Positions 26,179-35,204 of a DNA stretch of 64,000 bases are shown here, piece by piece (the first letter of the stretch is position 1; each line of letters starts with the position of its first letter). The notes beneath the pieces are model-generated. The model made no database searches and was not told where the DNA came from. It saw nothing but the letters and a program-made list of their open reading frames with translations. A program made the translations under genes and the position numbers. Origin of the DNA: GCA-002722245 sp038154685 (lineage in GTDB: Bacteria; Bacteroidota; Bacteroidia; Flavobacteriales_C; GCA-002722245); assembly GCA_038154685.1 (NCBI GenBank), contig JAYPYW010000007.1, positions 1 through 64,000 on the forward strand, given 5' to 3'.

Positions 26179-27299
26179 TGGGAGGGCCAAGATTTTATAT
26201 CCCTAATTTAAATGGACTAAGATTCTTAGCAGCTTTTGGCGTGATTTTAAGTCATATTGAATTAACTAAGCGCGATTTGGGATATGAACATCTAATAGAT
26301 TCTGATGTACTGTTTTTTAAAAACGGAATGGCTCATATAGGTGTTGTTTTGTTTTTTGTTTTGAGCGGTTTTTTAATATCCTCCCTACTAATCAAAGAGA
26401 AAAGCAAGTTCCATACGATCAACGTAAAAAACTTTATAATAAGAAGGGCTTTGAGGATTTGGCCTGTATATTTTCTTTTTATAACTATTGTTATTTTCTT
26501 TTTTGTTGGATTTGAAGAGATTTTGGTAAACGATAGTAACAGTGTTGCGGTAATAGCTTGCTATTATTTAATGTTACCTAATGTAGCAATGTGTGGTTTG
26601 GGTTCAATAAAATACATTGCCCATTTATGGTCTATTGGTGTTGAGGAACAGTTTTATCTTTTATGGCCATTTGTTTTTAAGTATCTCCGTAAAAAGTTGA
26701 TTATACTTGTTATGTTGGCCTTAATTATGGGGATTCCTTTAATTCCTCATGCTGCGGATTATTTGGCCTTAAGGATAACTTTGTATGCTGAGGTTTTTCA
26801 ATTCATTAGAACGTTCTTTGAATATTTTTTAATTAACTCCATGGCAATAGGTGGTTTGGCAGCTTATTTTTTTCATAAATATGAAAATAAGCTCAAAGCT
26901 GTTATTACGACACCTATTTCTTATGCTTCGTTACTGCTTTGTATCATCCCTTGGGGATTAGGCTTTCACTTTAATTATTTAAATAACTCTTTTTATTCTG
27001 TTCTTTTTGGAATGTTGATTTTGGTTTTAAGTGCGTCCCAAACGGTTTTTGTACTCGAGAACAAAATGGTTAATTATTTAGGTAAGATCAGTTATGGGCT
27101 GTACGTTTACCATTGGTTAATTGCATTTTTGGTTATTGATTTTATGCATGATAATTTCGGAACTGTTCCTTACTTTATTTCAACTTTAAGTGTTTTAATA
27201 GTAACAATATTGGTTTCAGCTATTTCATATGAGTTAATGGAAAAACCTATACTTAGGTTTAAATCAAAATTCACTTTAATTCAATCAGGAAAACTATGA
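26178..27299 (+). CDS. Acyltransferase 3 family membrane protein (OafA/YrhL-like)
   Basis: Integral membrane O-acyltransferase, 373 residues with about ten transmembrane helices. The family signature is at the N-terminus (IPNLNGLRFLAAFGVILSHIE), with VLFFVLSGFLIS, IRRALRIWPVYF and HLWSIGVEEQFYLLWPF. The usual job is O-acetylation of a surface glycan. It lies between menD and menA with a 1-base and a 4-base overlap, so a glycan-modifying gene is embedded in the menaquinone operon. Confidence 0.9.
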   Translation: MGGPRFYIPNLNGLRFLAAFGVILSHIELTKRDLGYEHLIDSDVLFFKNGMAHIGVVLFFVLSGFLISSLLIKEKSKFHTINVKNFIIRRALRIWPVYFLFITIVIFFFVGFEEILVNDSNSVAVIACYYLMLPNVAMCGLGSIKYIAHLWSIGVEEQFYLLWPFVFKYLRKKLIILVMLALIMGIPLIPHAADYLALRITLYAEVFQFIRTFFEYFLINSMAIGGLAAYFFHKYENKLKAVITTPISYASLLLCIIPWGLGFHFNYLNNSFYSVLFGMLILVLSASQTVFVLENKMVNYLGKISYGLYVYHWLIAFLVIDFMHDNFGTVPYFISTLSVLIVTILVSAISYELMEKPILRFKSKFTLIQSGKL

Positions 27300-28192
27300 T
27301 TAAGAACTGGCTTTCGGCATTTAGGTTAAGGACTCTTCCATTAGCTTTTTCTTGTATCATAACTGGTGCTGCTGTTGCATCTGCTCAAAATTTATTTGAC
27401 GGTGTAATATTTAGTCTTGCGATTATTACCACTCTTTTTCTTCAGATCTTGTCTAATTTGGCTAACGATTATGGTGATGCACAAAAAGGGACCGACAATG
27501 AAAACAGAATAGGTCCTGATCGAGCTGTTCAATCGGGAGCGATTTCTTTGGAAAGTATGAAAAAGGGTATTGTTGTTTTTGTTGTTCTTTCTTTGATAGC
27601 TGGTTTAACATTGGTTTTTTACGCAACTAAAGATTACAATCCAATAATTCCATTAGCTTTTATTATTCTAGGTATTGCATCTATAATTGCGGCGATAAAA
27701 TATACTGCTGGTAAAGGGGCATATGGATACAAGGGACTTGGAGATCTTTTTGTGTTTTTGTTTTTTGGAATTGTGGGTGTGGGAGGTACTTATTTCTTGT
27801 TTTCTAAGACTTTTGATTTGAGTGTTTTAATGCCTTCTATGACGATAGGCTTATTTTCTGCCGCTGTATTAAACCTTAATAATATGCGAGATATTGAGAA
27901 CGATAAGGCTTCTGGTAAGTTTACACTTGCAGTTAAATTAGGGCTAAAAAAAGCTAAACGCTATCATTTGTCTATTGTTTTAATTGGAGTTTTAAGTGCT
28001 GTTTTCTTTGTTATTAAGCATCCGTTTAAACTTGTTAATTTGATTTTTGTTTTTGCTTTTATTCCTTTGTTATTACACCTAAAGAATGTGATGAAAATAA
28101 ACTCTCCAGTTGAGTTTGATCCAGAATTAAAAAAAGTAGCATTAAGTACATTTCTTTTTTCTTTGCTATTTTGGTTAAGTATTGTTTTATAG
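27296..28192 (+). CDS. menA: 1,4-dihydroxy-2-naphthoate polyprenyltransferase
   Basis: UbiA-family integral membrane prenyltransferase that attaches the polyprenyl tail in menaquinone synthesis. 298 residues, nine or so helices. The first Asp-rich site is NLANDYGDAQKGTDNENRIGPDR and the second is LNLNNMRDIENDKASGKFTLAV. It overlaps the acyltransferase gene by 4 bases (ATGA). Confidence 0.93.
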   Translation: MIKNWLSAFRLRTLPLAFSCIITGAAVASAQNLFDGVIFSLAIITTLFLQILSNLANDYGDAQKGTDNENRIGPDRAVQSGAISLESMKKGIVVFVVLSLIAGLTLVFYATKDYNPIIPLAFIILGIASIIAAIKYTAGKGAYGYKGLGDLFVFLFFGIVGVGGTYFLFSKTFDLSVLMPSMTIGLFSAAVLNLNNMRDIENDKASGKFTLAVKLGLKKAKRYHLSIVLIGVLSAVFFVIKHPFKLVNLIFVFAFIPLLLHLKNVMKINSPVEFDPELKKVALSTFLFSLLFWLSIVL

Positions 28193-28201
28193 TTTTAAAC
28201 C

Positions 28202-29158
28202 ATGGGGAGAGTTTACCTTTCGATAGTTATTCCTGTTTATAAAACAAAAGATAGTTTTTCAAAGCTTATTGATGGTATCGTTGGTCAATTATCTTTTTTA
28301 GGTGATAAAGAGTTTGAGGTTATTGCTGTAGAAGATGGATGTCCTCAAAACTCATGGGGAATTATTGAAGAAAAATCTAAATCTGAAAAGCGACTTATAG
28401 GTGTTAAGTTAAGTAGGAATTTTGGTCAGCATCCCGCAATTAAGGCAGGTTTGGAGGTGTCTAAAGGGGAGTTTATTGTTGTGATGGATGGTGATAATCA
28501 AGATGATCCAAAATACATAAAAGACCTATTGTCTGAAGCCAATAAAGGGAATGAGATAGTTTACACCCTTAAAAAAAATAGGAAGCACGGTTTTATAAAA
28601 TCATTATTGGCTAAGCTTTTCAATAATGTATTGAATTTAGTTTCTGAAAGAAAGGAAGACGTAAAAACACTAGGTTTAACAGGTAACTATACGATTATAT
28701 CCAGTAGAGTAAAAAGTGAGTTTTTAAAATTAGGGGATTACAGGTTTCATTATTTAATGGTTTTACGTTGGTTAGGTTTTAAATCTAGTTTTATTGAAGT
28801 TGACCATTTAGCCAGAGAAACAGGGAAGAGCTCTTATAACCCTAAAAGGTTAATCGAACATGCTATAACAGGTATTACATTTTCTTCCGAAAAATTGTTG
28901 AGGTATAATGTTTACTTTGGATTTACAATAGCACTTTTAGCCTTTATTGCAGGCGCATTTTTGTTTGCTCAATTTTTGATTTCAGGTTCAATCTCAGGGA
29001 CGATTTCATTGTTCACATTTGGTTTGTTTTCATTGGGGGTAGTACTTTTTGTTTTTGGGATAACAGGGATTTATATCGGTCAGATTTTTTCTCAAGTAAA
29101 ACAAAGGCAAGTATATATAGTTGAGAAAATAATCGCTCAAGGTAAGAACGATGAGTAA
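28202..29158 (+). CDS. GT2 polyprenyl-phosphate sugar transferase, GtrB/DPM1-like
   Basis: 318 residues. The GT-A domain has LSIVIPVYKTKDSF, VIAVEDGCPQNSW and DGDNQDDP (96-103), followed by two C-terminal transmembrane segments at about 240-261 and 271-296. This is the architecture of enzymes that make undecaprenyl-phosphate-linked sugars for later transfer outside the inner membrane. It begins 9 bases after menA and overlaps the PhyH gene by 8 bases. Confidence 0.88.
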   Translation: MGRVYLSIVIPVYKTKDSFSKLIDGIVGQLSFLGDKEFEVIAVEDGCPQNSWGIIEEKSKSEKRLIGVKLSRNFGQHPAIKAGLEVSKGEFIVVMDGDNQDDPKYIKDLLSEANKGNEIVYTLKKNRKHGFIKSLLAKLFNNVLNLVSERKEDVKTLGLTGNYTIISSRVKSEFLKLGDYRFHYLMVLRWLGFKSSFIEVDHLARETGKSSYNPKRLIEHAITGITFSSEKLLRYNVYFGFTIALLAFIAGAFLFAQFLISGSISGTISLFTFGLFSLGVVLFVFGITGIYIGQIFSQVKQRQVYIVEKIIAQGKNDE

Positions 29159-29954
29159 GAATTATGGCGTTTTTAATCAGTTAGAAAAAAGTGATTCTTT
29201 ACATGTGAAAAGGATTGAAGAGGACGGGTATACTATACTTAGAAATCAAATCATTCCTGATGAAATCCAAGATTTTAAAAACTTTTCAGAAATGATTTAC
29301 AATCAACAAGTAGAAGAGTTTGGGATCGAAAACCTTAAAGAAATAGGTGAAGAGGATATTGTTCGTGCGCCATTCCTATTTAATAAATGTTTTGATCAGC
29401 TAATTATAAATGACTCCATCCTTGAAATTGTAAAAAGTACTCTGGGGCAAAAAGTAATACTTCATTTACAAAACACGATTATAAACAGAAAACAAACCGA
29501 ACATCACCAGTCTGCATGGCATAGAGATATTCCTTATCAGAATTACACATTGTCCCAACCAATATCATTAAGCGTGTTTTATGCGCTTTCCCCTTTTAAT
29601 TATGAAACAGGGGGGACGAAGTTACTCCCCAAAAGTCATCGATTTGAAAATTTCCCAAATGATGAGTTTATTGAGGCGAATTTTATTCAGCCAGACTTGA
29701 ATCCAGGAGATGTTTTAATATTTGATAGTTGGGTATATCATTGTGCAGGAAAGAATATATCCAATATTGATAGGTATGGGGTAAACCATGTGTTTACAGC
29801 ACCATTTTTGAAACAGCAAATTGATTTTCCTAAATTGGTTGATTCCCGAGATTTTCCCAATGAATTGAAAAATTTAATGGGAAAGGAATTCGAAGTGGCT
29901 ATTTCAGTAAATGATTTTAGGAATAAAAGATTAAAAAAATTAAAAAGTGAATAA
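29151..29954 (+). CDS. Phytanoyl-CoA dioxygenase (PhyH) family oxygenase
   Basis: 267 residues; iron ligands H124 and D126 (AWHRDIPYQ) and H197 (VYHCAGKNIS), with R208 for 2-oxoglutarate. It overlaps both its neighbours by 8 bases, the GtrB-like transferase before it and the NeuD-like acetyltransferase after it, so it is firmly part of the glycan operon. Similar enzymes occur next to formyl- and acetyltransferases in O-antigen loci; the substrate is unknown. Confidence 0.83.
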   Translation: MSKNYGVFNQLEKSDSLHVKRIEEDGYTILRNQIIPDEIQDFKNFSEMIYNQQVEEFGIENLKEIGEEDIVRAPFLFNKCFDQLIINDSILEIVKSTLGQKVILHLQNTIINRKQTEHHQSAWHRDIPYQNYTLSQPISLSVFYALSPFNYETGGTKLLPKSHRFENFPNDEFIEANFIQPDLNPGDVLIFDSWVYHCAGKNISNIDRYGVNHVFTAPFLKQQIDFPKLVDSRDFPNELKNLMGKEFEVAISVNDFRNKRLKKLKSE

Positions 29955-30606
29955 ACTTATAATCATTGGTAATACAACGAATGCTAGGTTAGCACATTAT
30001 TATTTTTCTGAAGATTCGGATTATGAGGTTGTTGCCTTTTCCGTCGATTCAAAATATATCAACGAAGAAACATTCTGTGGACTTCCGGTTGTGGCTTACG
30101 AAGATTTACAAAATATATACCCGCCAGAGGATTATGATGCTTTTGTAGCTGTTGGTTATACGGGAATGAATAAAATTAGAGAAGACCTTTATAATACAGC
30201 CAAAGAAAAAGGATATTCACTACCTAACTATATAAGTTCTAATTGCACTTACCTATCAAAGGAATCTATTGGTGATAACAACCTGATTTTGGAAGCAAAT
30301 GTTATTCAGCCATTTGTTAAAATAGGAAGTAATAATGTGCTTTGGTCTGGTAACCATATTGGACATGATGCTGTTTTGGGAAATCATATTTTTATTGCTT
30401 CTCATGTGGTAGTTGCAGGGTCGGTCCAAGTAGGAGATAATAGTTTTTTGGGAATTAATTCATCTGTAAGAGATAGAGTCGTGATTTCTGCAAGAACATT
30501 AGTTGGAGCAGGCGCTAATATTTCTAAATCAACAAAAGAGGATAGTGTTTGGGTGGTTCCTCCAGCAATGAAATTAGGCCAGTCTAGCTCAGAAATCGAC
30601 ATTTGA
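29947..30606 (+). CDS. NeuD/PglD-like sugar O- or N-acetyltransferase
   Basis: 219 residues. An N-terminal nucleotide-sugar-binding Rossmann unit (KLIIIGNTTNARLAHYYF) is followed by a left-handed beta helix of hexapeptide repeats (from about 95), with the PglD-type catalytic His in WSGNHIGHDAVLGNHIFI. It probably acetylates an amino sugar nucleotide. The start is GTG 29947, with an 8-base overlap with the PhyH gene; the first beta strand begins immediately, so no later start fits. Confidence 0.83.
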   Translation: MNKLIIIGNTTNARLAHYYFSEDSDYEVVAFSVDSKYINEETFCGLPVVAYEDLQNIYPPEDYDAFVAVGYTGMNKIREDLYNTAKEKGYSLPNYISSNCTYLSKESIGDNNLILEANVIQPFVKIGSNNVLWSGNHIGHDAVLGNHIFIASHVVVAGSVQVGDNSFLGINSSVRDRVVISARTLVGAGANISKSTKEDSVWVVPPAMKLGQSSSEIDI

Positions 30607-31523
30607 TGAAGTGGGAGAAAATTAAGCAACTTTATGAAGTTTCTGCCATGGGGGATAAACTACTAACCCATGCTTCAAACCCACTTCCAGTTCATCTTAA
30701 AGGATCTTTATTTAGAGTTTTTTTTAGCGGGAGAAATAAGGATAATAGGTCGTCAATTGGTTTTGTAGACATTGATATGGATATTTTAGAGGTTGTAAAT
30801 ACTTCTAAAACTGCATTGATTGAATATGGAAAAGCAGATTCTTTTTATTCTCATGGAATAAGTATTGGTAATTTGTATGAGGGTGTTGACGGTGAGTTTT
30901 ATATTCCCTTCATGGGGTGGCAAATTCCAGATGGGGAACATTGGAGAGGAGATATTGGGAGGTTAAAACTTTCTAAGGATTTATCCCATTTATCCATTGA
31001 TTGTGAAGAACCATTTATGGGAGTTGATGATGAAGATTTGGTAAGTTTATCTTATCCTTTTATTATGAAACATGAAAATATTTTCAAAATGTGGTATGGT
31101 TCCACTATATCTTGGGAATCGGATAACGGTGAGATGATTCATGTGATTAAATATGCTACTTCATCAGACGGTGAAAATTGGGAGAAACATGGAATAGCTG
31201 TACCATTTGATATAGGTGAAGCCCAAGCATTTTCCCGACCATGGGTGAAGATTGATGATAAAGGTGTGTATCATATGTGGTATTCTTATAGAAGTGGAAC
31301 TGGTGAGTTATATAGGATTGGGTATGCAAGAAGTGAAGATTGTGTATCGTGGGTTAGAGAACATGATAGTGCAGGGATAGGTGTTGATGAAGAGGGCTGG
31401 GATAGTGAAATGATTTGTTATCCTGCTTTGTTTAATTATCAGGGGAAAGATTACATGTTATACAATGGTAACTCCTTTGGGAAAGATGGGTTTGGTTTGG
31501 CAGTTCTTCGAGAAAATTTTTGA
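30606..31523 (+). CDS. Five-bladed propeller protein resembling GH43/GH32 family
   Basis: 305 residues from ATG 30606 (a TTG one codon earlier is less likely; the ATG overlaps the NeuD stop by one base). Repeated motifs such as FRVFFSGRNKDNRSSIGFVD, FKMWYGSTISWESDNG and YHMWYSYRSGTGELYRIGYA are those of five-bladed beta propellers in glycosidases and in the N-terminal part of GINT1-like proteins. No signal peptide is seen, so it is cytoplasmic, odd for a hydrolase. It may be a transferase or sugar-binding partner in glycan synthesis. Function not assigned. Confidence 0.6.
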   Translation: MKWEKIKQLYEVSAMGDKLLTHASNPLPVHLKGSLFRVFFSGRNKDNRSSIGFVDIDMDILEVVNTSKTALIEYGKADSFYSHGISIGNLYEGVDGEFYIPFMGWQIPDGEHWRGDIGRLKLSKDLSHLSIDCEEPFMGVDDEDLVSLSYPFIMKHENIFKMWYGSTISWESDNGEMIHVIKYATSSDGENWEKHGIAVPFDIGEAQAFSRPWVKIDDKGVYHMWYSYRSGTGELYRIGYARSEDCVSWVREHDSAGIGVDEEGWDSEMICYPALFNYQGKDYMLYNGNSFGKDGFGLAVLRENF

Positions 31524-31629
31524 AATAAAATCGATTGATTTTATGAGCTTTCCTGTTCCAAAAGTATTGTCGAATCAATAAAATTTTGAGTTACATAATA
31601 AGTAATTAATCATTATGGCTAATTATTAC

Positions 31630-31637
31630 TAGTTTTG
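31630..31637 (+). promoter_or_regulatory. -7 box before the ABC exporter genes
   Basis: TAGTTTTG, 19 bases before ATG 31657, after a 133-base intergenic gap. No well-spaced TTTG -33 element was found. Confidence 0.5.
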
Positions 31638-31656
31638 CCATTTTAAACAACTAAAT

Positions 31657-32514
31657 ATGAGCCAAACTCAGTGGCGAGAAATAATAACCCCCAAAAAGAA
31701 ACTGATTTCTTTAAACCTTAGGGAGATTTGGAATTATAGAGATCTGTTGTTTTTATTTGTAAAGAGGGATGTTGTTACTATTTACAAGCAAACAATACTT
31801 GGTCCTTTATGGTTTTTGATCCAACCATTGTTTACTTCACTTATTTACACAATTATATTTAATGGAGTTGCAGAGGTTAAAACAGGTGAAGTTCCACCAT
31901 TTTTATTTAATCTTTCTGGAGTTATCCTTTGGAATTATTTTGCAGATTGTTTCTCTCAAACCTCAGATACTTTTAAGAAGAATGAAGATATATTTGGGAA
32001 AGTTTATTTTCCAAGGGCCGTGATGCCATTATCTATTGTAGTATCCAATTTAGTGAAGCTTGGGATCCAGTTACTTATTTTCTTAAGTGTATTCCTTTAC
32101 TATTATTTTTCTGGTGCTTTAAATGGTCCCTCTTTAGGTGTAATTTATATGCCCATTCTTATCATTTTAATGGGGATTTCTGGTTTGTCACTAGGGTTAA
32201 TAACATCTTCTCTTACAACAAAATACAGGGATTTAGTTTTTTTAGCTGCATTTGGAATACAGTTGTTGATGTTCATGAGCGCCGTTATGTATCCAATTGA
32301 AATGGTTGCTGAAAAATTGCCCGTGATAGAGCCTTACATTAAGTATAATCCACTTGCTGTAACTATTGATTTAGCACGACAGATTTACTTCTTTGATGGA
32401 GGTTTAGATCTAGGAGTTACGTTACTATATCCGCTTGCCTGTTGTTTAGCTTTGTTTTTAATCGGATTAGCATTATTTAATAAGACTGAGAAAAGTTTCA
32501 TTGATACGATTTAA
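31657..32514 (+). CDS. wzm: Polysaccharide ABC transporter permease (Wzm)
   Basis: ABC-2 type permease, 285 residues with six predicted transmembrane helices. The N-terminal amphipathic region carries LFLFVKRDVVTIYKQTILGPLWFLIQPLF, the standard Wzm/TagG signature. Exports a lipid-linked O-antigen or capsule chain across the inner membrane with the ATPase encoded 2 bases downstream. Its presence beside Wza/Wzc genes means that two export types are encoded in one locus. Confidence 0.92.
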   Translation: MSQTQWREIITPKKKLISLNLREIWNYRDLLFLFVKRDVVTIYKQTILGPLWFLIQPLFTSLIYTIIFNGVAEVKTGEVPPFLFNLSGVILWNYFADCFSQTSDTFKKNEDIFGKVYFPRAVMPLSIVVSNLVKLGIQLLIFLSVFLYYYFSGALNGPSLGVIYMPILIILMGISGLSLGLITSSLTTKYRDLVFLAAFGIQLLMFMSAVMYPIEMVAEKLPVIEPYIKYNPLAVTIDLARQIYFFDGGLDLGVTLLYPLACCLALFLIGLALFNKTEKSFIDTI

Positions 32515-32516
32515 CT

Positions 32517-33764
32517 ATGAGTAATTTGATGTTAGAAGTAGAAGAGGTTTCTAAGTTATATCGTTTAGGTGTAATTGGAACAGGAACATTATCTCATGAT
32601 TTAAATAGATGGTGGCATTTAATTAGAGGGAAAGGAGATCCATATGCTTTAGTGGGAGAGGAAAATAAGAGAACTGAGTTAGGCGATTCTTCTTTTGTTT
32701 GGGCCATTCAGGATATTTCTTTTCAAGTAGGTCAAGGAGATGTATTAGGGATTGTAGGTAAGAATGGAGCAGGGAAATCTACTTTGCTAAAGATTTTATC
32801 TAAAGTTACCTCTCCAACAAAAGGGACAATTAAGGCTGCTGGTCGAATTGCTAGTTTATTAGAGGTTGGTACTGGTTTTCACCCTGAATTAACTGGACGT
32901 GAAAACATATTCCTTAATGGTGCGATTTTAGGGATGACAAAAAAAGAAATCAGAAGTAAACTTGATGAGATTGTTGAGTTTTCTGGTTGTACAAGATACA
33001 TTGATACTCCAGTTAAGAGATACTCTTCCGGAATGAAAGTTAGATTAGCTTTTGCTGTTGCAGCGCATCTTGAGCCTGAAATATTGGTTGTTGATGAGGT
33101 TTTAGCAGTAGGAGATGCTGAGTTTCAAAAGAAAGCCGTTGGGAAAATGAAAGATATTTCAAATTCTCAAGGTAGAACAGTATTGTTTGTTAGTCATAAC
33201 ATGGCTGCAGTTAGATCCATTTGTAATAAAGGCGTATTACTTCAAAATGGAAGATTAACTCATAACGACAAGGCTGATACAATTGTTGATGAATACTTAA
33301 AGTTAAATTCAGAGCAATTGGTTAAGAACATATCCTATGAGGATGACCCTAAGAAATTAGAGAATGAGGAAATAAAGGTGTTGAATGTGTCCATCAGCCC
33401 TGATGTTCCAACCATAGAAGATGAGGTTTATTTAAATTTTGAAGTAGAAGTTAAATCTAATGTTGAAACAATCAATTTAGCCTTTGATCTACTTAACCTG
33501 CAAGAAACCATTGTTTTCGGTTCTGGAGATAAGTTTAAAAAGAATCTTGAAGGGAAAGTTCATGTGTCATGTAAGATACCTGCAAACCTTTTAAACGATG
33601 ATGTTTATTTAGTTAATCTATATATCGCTTCTGAATCAATGAGACCAATGTATCAATGTGCTCAGGTTGTATCTTTTGAAATAAGAGATAAGGTGCGAGA
33701 TTATGCTTATTATGGGAAGATAAATGGTGTTGTTCGTCCTAAGTTAGATTGGAACATAATATAA
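32517..33764 (+). CDS. wzt: Polysaccharide ABC transporter ATPase with glycan-binding C-domain (Wzt)
   Basis: 415 residues. Walker A GKNGAGKST at 81-89, signature YSSGMKVRLAFA near 169-180 and Walker B ILVVDE at 189-194. The region after about 270 is an added C-terminal beta-sandwich domain as in Wzt proteins that recognise the non-reducing end of the finished chain (for example a terminal methyl or other cap). That would couple export to a capping step; the cap here is not known. Confidence 0.92.
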   Translation: MSNLMLEVEEVSKLYRLGVIGTGTLSHDLNRWWHLIRGKGDPYALVGEENKRTELGDSSFVWAIQDISFQVGQGDVLGIVGKNGAGKSTLLKILSKVTSPTKGTIKAAGRIASLLEVGTGFHPELTGRENIFLNGAILGMTKKEIRSKLDEIVEFSGCTRYIDTPVKRYSSGMKVRLAFAVAAHLEPEILVVDEVLAVGDAEFQKKAVGKMKDISNSQGRTVLFVSHNMAAVRSICNKGVLLQNGRLTHNDKADTIVDEYLKLNSEQLVKNISYEDDPKKLENEEIKVLNVSISPDVPTIEDEVYLNFEVEVKSNVETINLAFDLLNLQETIVFGSGDKFKKNLEGKVHVSCKIPANLLNDDVYLVNLYIASESMRPMYQCAQVVSFEIRDKVRDYAYYGKINGVVRPKLDWNII

Positions 33765-33766
33765 AT

Positions 33767-34456
33767 ATGAAAAGAGTCGCAATTCTTCAATCAAATTATA
33801 TTCCTTGGAAAGGTTATTTCGATATAATTAATTCGGTGGATACTTTCATTATTTATGATGAGGTTCAGTATACCAAAAACGATTGGAGGAATAGGAATCA
33901 GATCAATTCTAATCAAGGATTGCAATGGTTAACTATACCGGTTAGGGTTGAAAACCTGGAGCAAAAGATTCATGAGACAAAAATTTCATTCCCTAAATGG
34001 AATAAAAAGCATTGGAATACCATATTAACTAATTATAGTAAGGCTCTTAATTTTAAGAATAATAAGGATTTATTTGAGTCATTATATCTGGGATGTGAAA
34101 CAAATTTGCTCAGCGAGATAAATCTCAACTTTATCAAAGCTATAAATGAGCTTTTGGGAATTAAAACTGAATTAATTGACTCTAGAGAGCTATCGCTGGA
34201 GGGAGATAAAAATGAAAGACTAGTTGATGCTGTAAAAAAGGTAGGAGGTGACCTTTATTTATCAGGGCCTGCGGCAAAATCTTACCTTGACGTTAACTTG
34301 TTTTCCAAAGAGGGAATAGATGTTGAGTGGAAAGATTATTCTAATTACCCTGAATATAGTTCGATTCACAAGGAGTTTCACCATGGAGTTTCCATATTAG
34401 ATCTTATTTTTAACAATGAAAATTTGAGCACAGATTTAATTTCTGCAACTAAATAA
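33767..34456 (+). CDS. wbqC: WbqC-like family protein, second copy
   Basis: 229 residues from ATG 33767, 2 bases after the Wzt stop (an upstream TTG at 33749 would overlap Wzt and is rejected). Signature VAILQSNYIPWKGYFDIINS, FIIYDEVQYTKNDWRNRNQI and HGVSILDLIFNN. It is divergent from the copy at 22302. Close to a formyltransferase and a WecE-type aminotransferase gene. Confidence 0.88.
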   Translation: MKRVAILQSNYIPWKGYFDIINSVDTFIIYDEVQYTKNDWRNRNQINSNQGLQWLTIPVRVENLEQKIHETKISFPKWNKKHWNTILTNYSKALNFKNNKDLFESLYLGCETNLLSEINLNFIKAINELLGIKTELIDSRELSLEGDKNERLVDAVKKVGGDLYLSGPAAKSYLDVNLFSKEGIDVEWKDYSNYPEYSSIHKEFHHGVSILDLIFNNENLSTDLISATK

Positions 34457-34520
34457 TTTTAGAAGATAAATTTAACCTTTAGCATCTATAACATTTCTTT
34501 AATATCAATTTGGTAAAGCA

Positions 34521-35180
34521 ATGAGAATAGTTTTTTTATGTTCGGGAAATGGAGGGAATATGAAGTTTCTAAATGAACTTTCTAAGGTTTCTTCAAATTC
34601 AGAAATTTCTTCCATAAGTGTTACTGGTGTTGTTGTAGATAGAGAATGTGGGGCGCTAGAATATTGCCAAGAAAGAGGTTTAGCTGGTGTTATTCATTCT
34701 TTTAAGCGGACAGATGAGGAAGATTCTAAATTAATTTCAATTCTAAATGATCTTAACCCTGATATTATAATTACCAATGTTCATAAAATATTGTCGGAAA
34801 AGGTTGTTAGCGCATTTGAGGGTAAATTAATCAATGTTCATTATTCAATTTTACCTGCTTTTGCTGGTACAATTGGAATGGATACTGTTGAGAATGCTAT
34901 AAATGCTGGCTGTAAAGTTTTAGGATCCACTTGCCACATTGTCACAAATGAACTTGATGGAGGTCCAATTTTAAGTCAATCTACATTTCCATTTATCGGA
35001 CAAGAAGATGTTTATAATGATGTTTTTAGAACAGGGGCTTTGTCTTTATTGTCGGGAGTTCTTCAGCAAAAAACAAATATCTCAGGCGTTTTTAATTTAA
35101 ATAATATTCAAACAAATCCATTATTTGATATTGAATCGAAGGTTTTAGAGGAGGTTTTTAATAAATTACCTTCAATTTAA
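34521..35180 (+). CDS. Formyltransferase-family protein (PurN/sugar N-formyltransferase-like)
   Basis: 219 residues, only the core 10-formyl-tetrahydrofolate-binding domain. The catalytic trio is kept: N105 and H107 in LINVHYSILPAFAG, and D146 in ELDGGPI. It is not purN by context; it lies between WbqC and a WecE-type 4-amino-sugar transaminase, so N-formylation of a 4-amino-4,6-dideoxy sugar is likely. Known sugar formyltransferases usually carry extra C-terminal domains, which are missing here. Confidence 0.75.
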   Translation: MRIVFLCSGNGGNMKFLNELSKVSSNSEISSISVTGVVVDRECGALEYCQERGLAGVIHSFKRTDEEDSKLISILNDLNPDIIITNVHKILSEKVVSAFEGKLINVHYSILPAFAGTIGMDTVENAINAGCKVLGSTCHIVTNELDGGPILSQSTFPFIGQEDVYNDVFRTGALSLLSGVLQQKTNISGVFNLNNIQTNPLFDIESKVLEEVFNKLPSI

Positions 35181-35204
35181 CTAAATTTGACTCAACAAGT
35201 CATT

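Noticed and set aside
31525..31544. AT-rich inverted repeat ATAAAATC/GATTTTAT as a terminator
   Set aside because: The stem is weak and no T run follows; possibly chance in AT-rich DNA.
34521..35180. purN (glycinamide ribonucleotide formyltransferase)
   Set aside because: The catalytic residues are shared, but the flanking WbqC and WecE genes indicate a sugar substrate.
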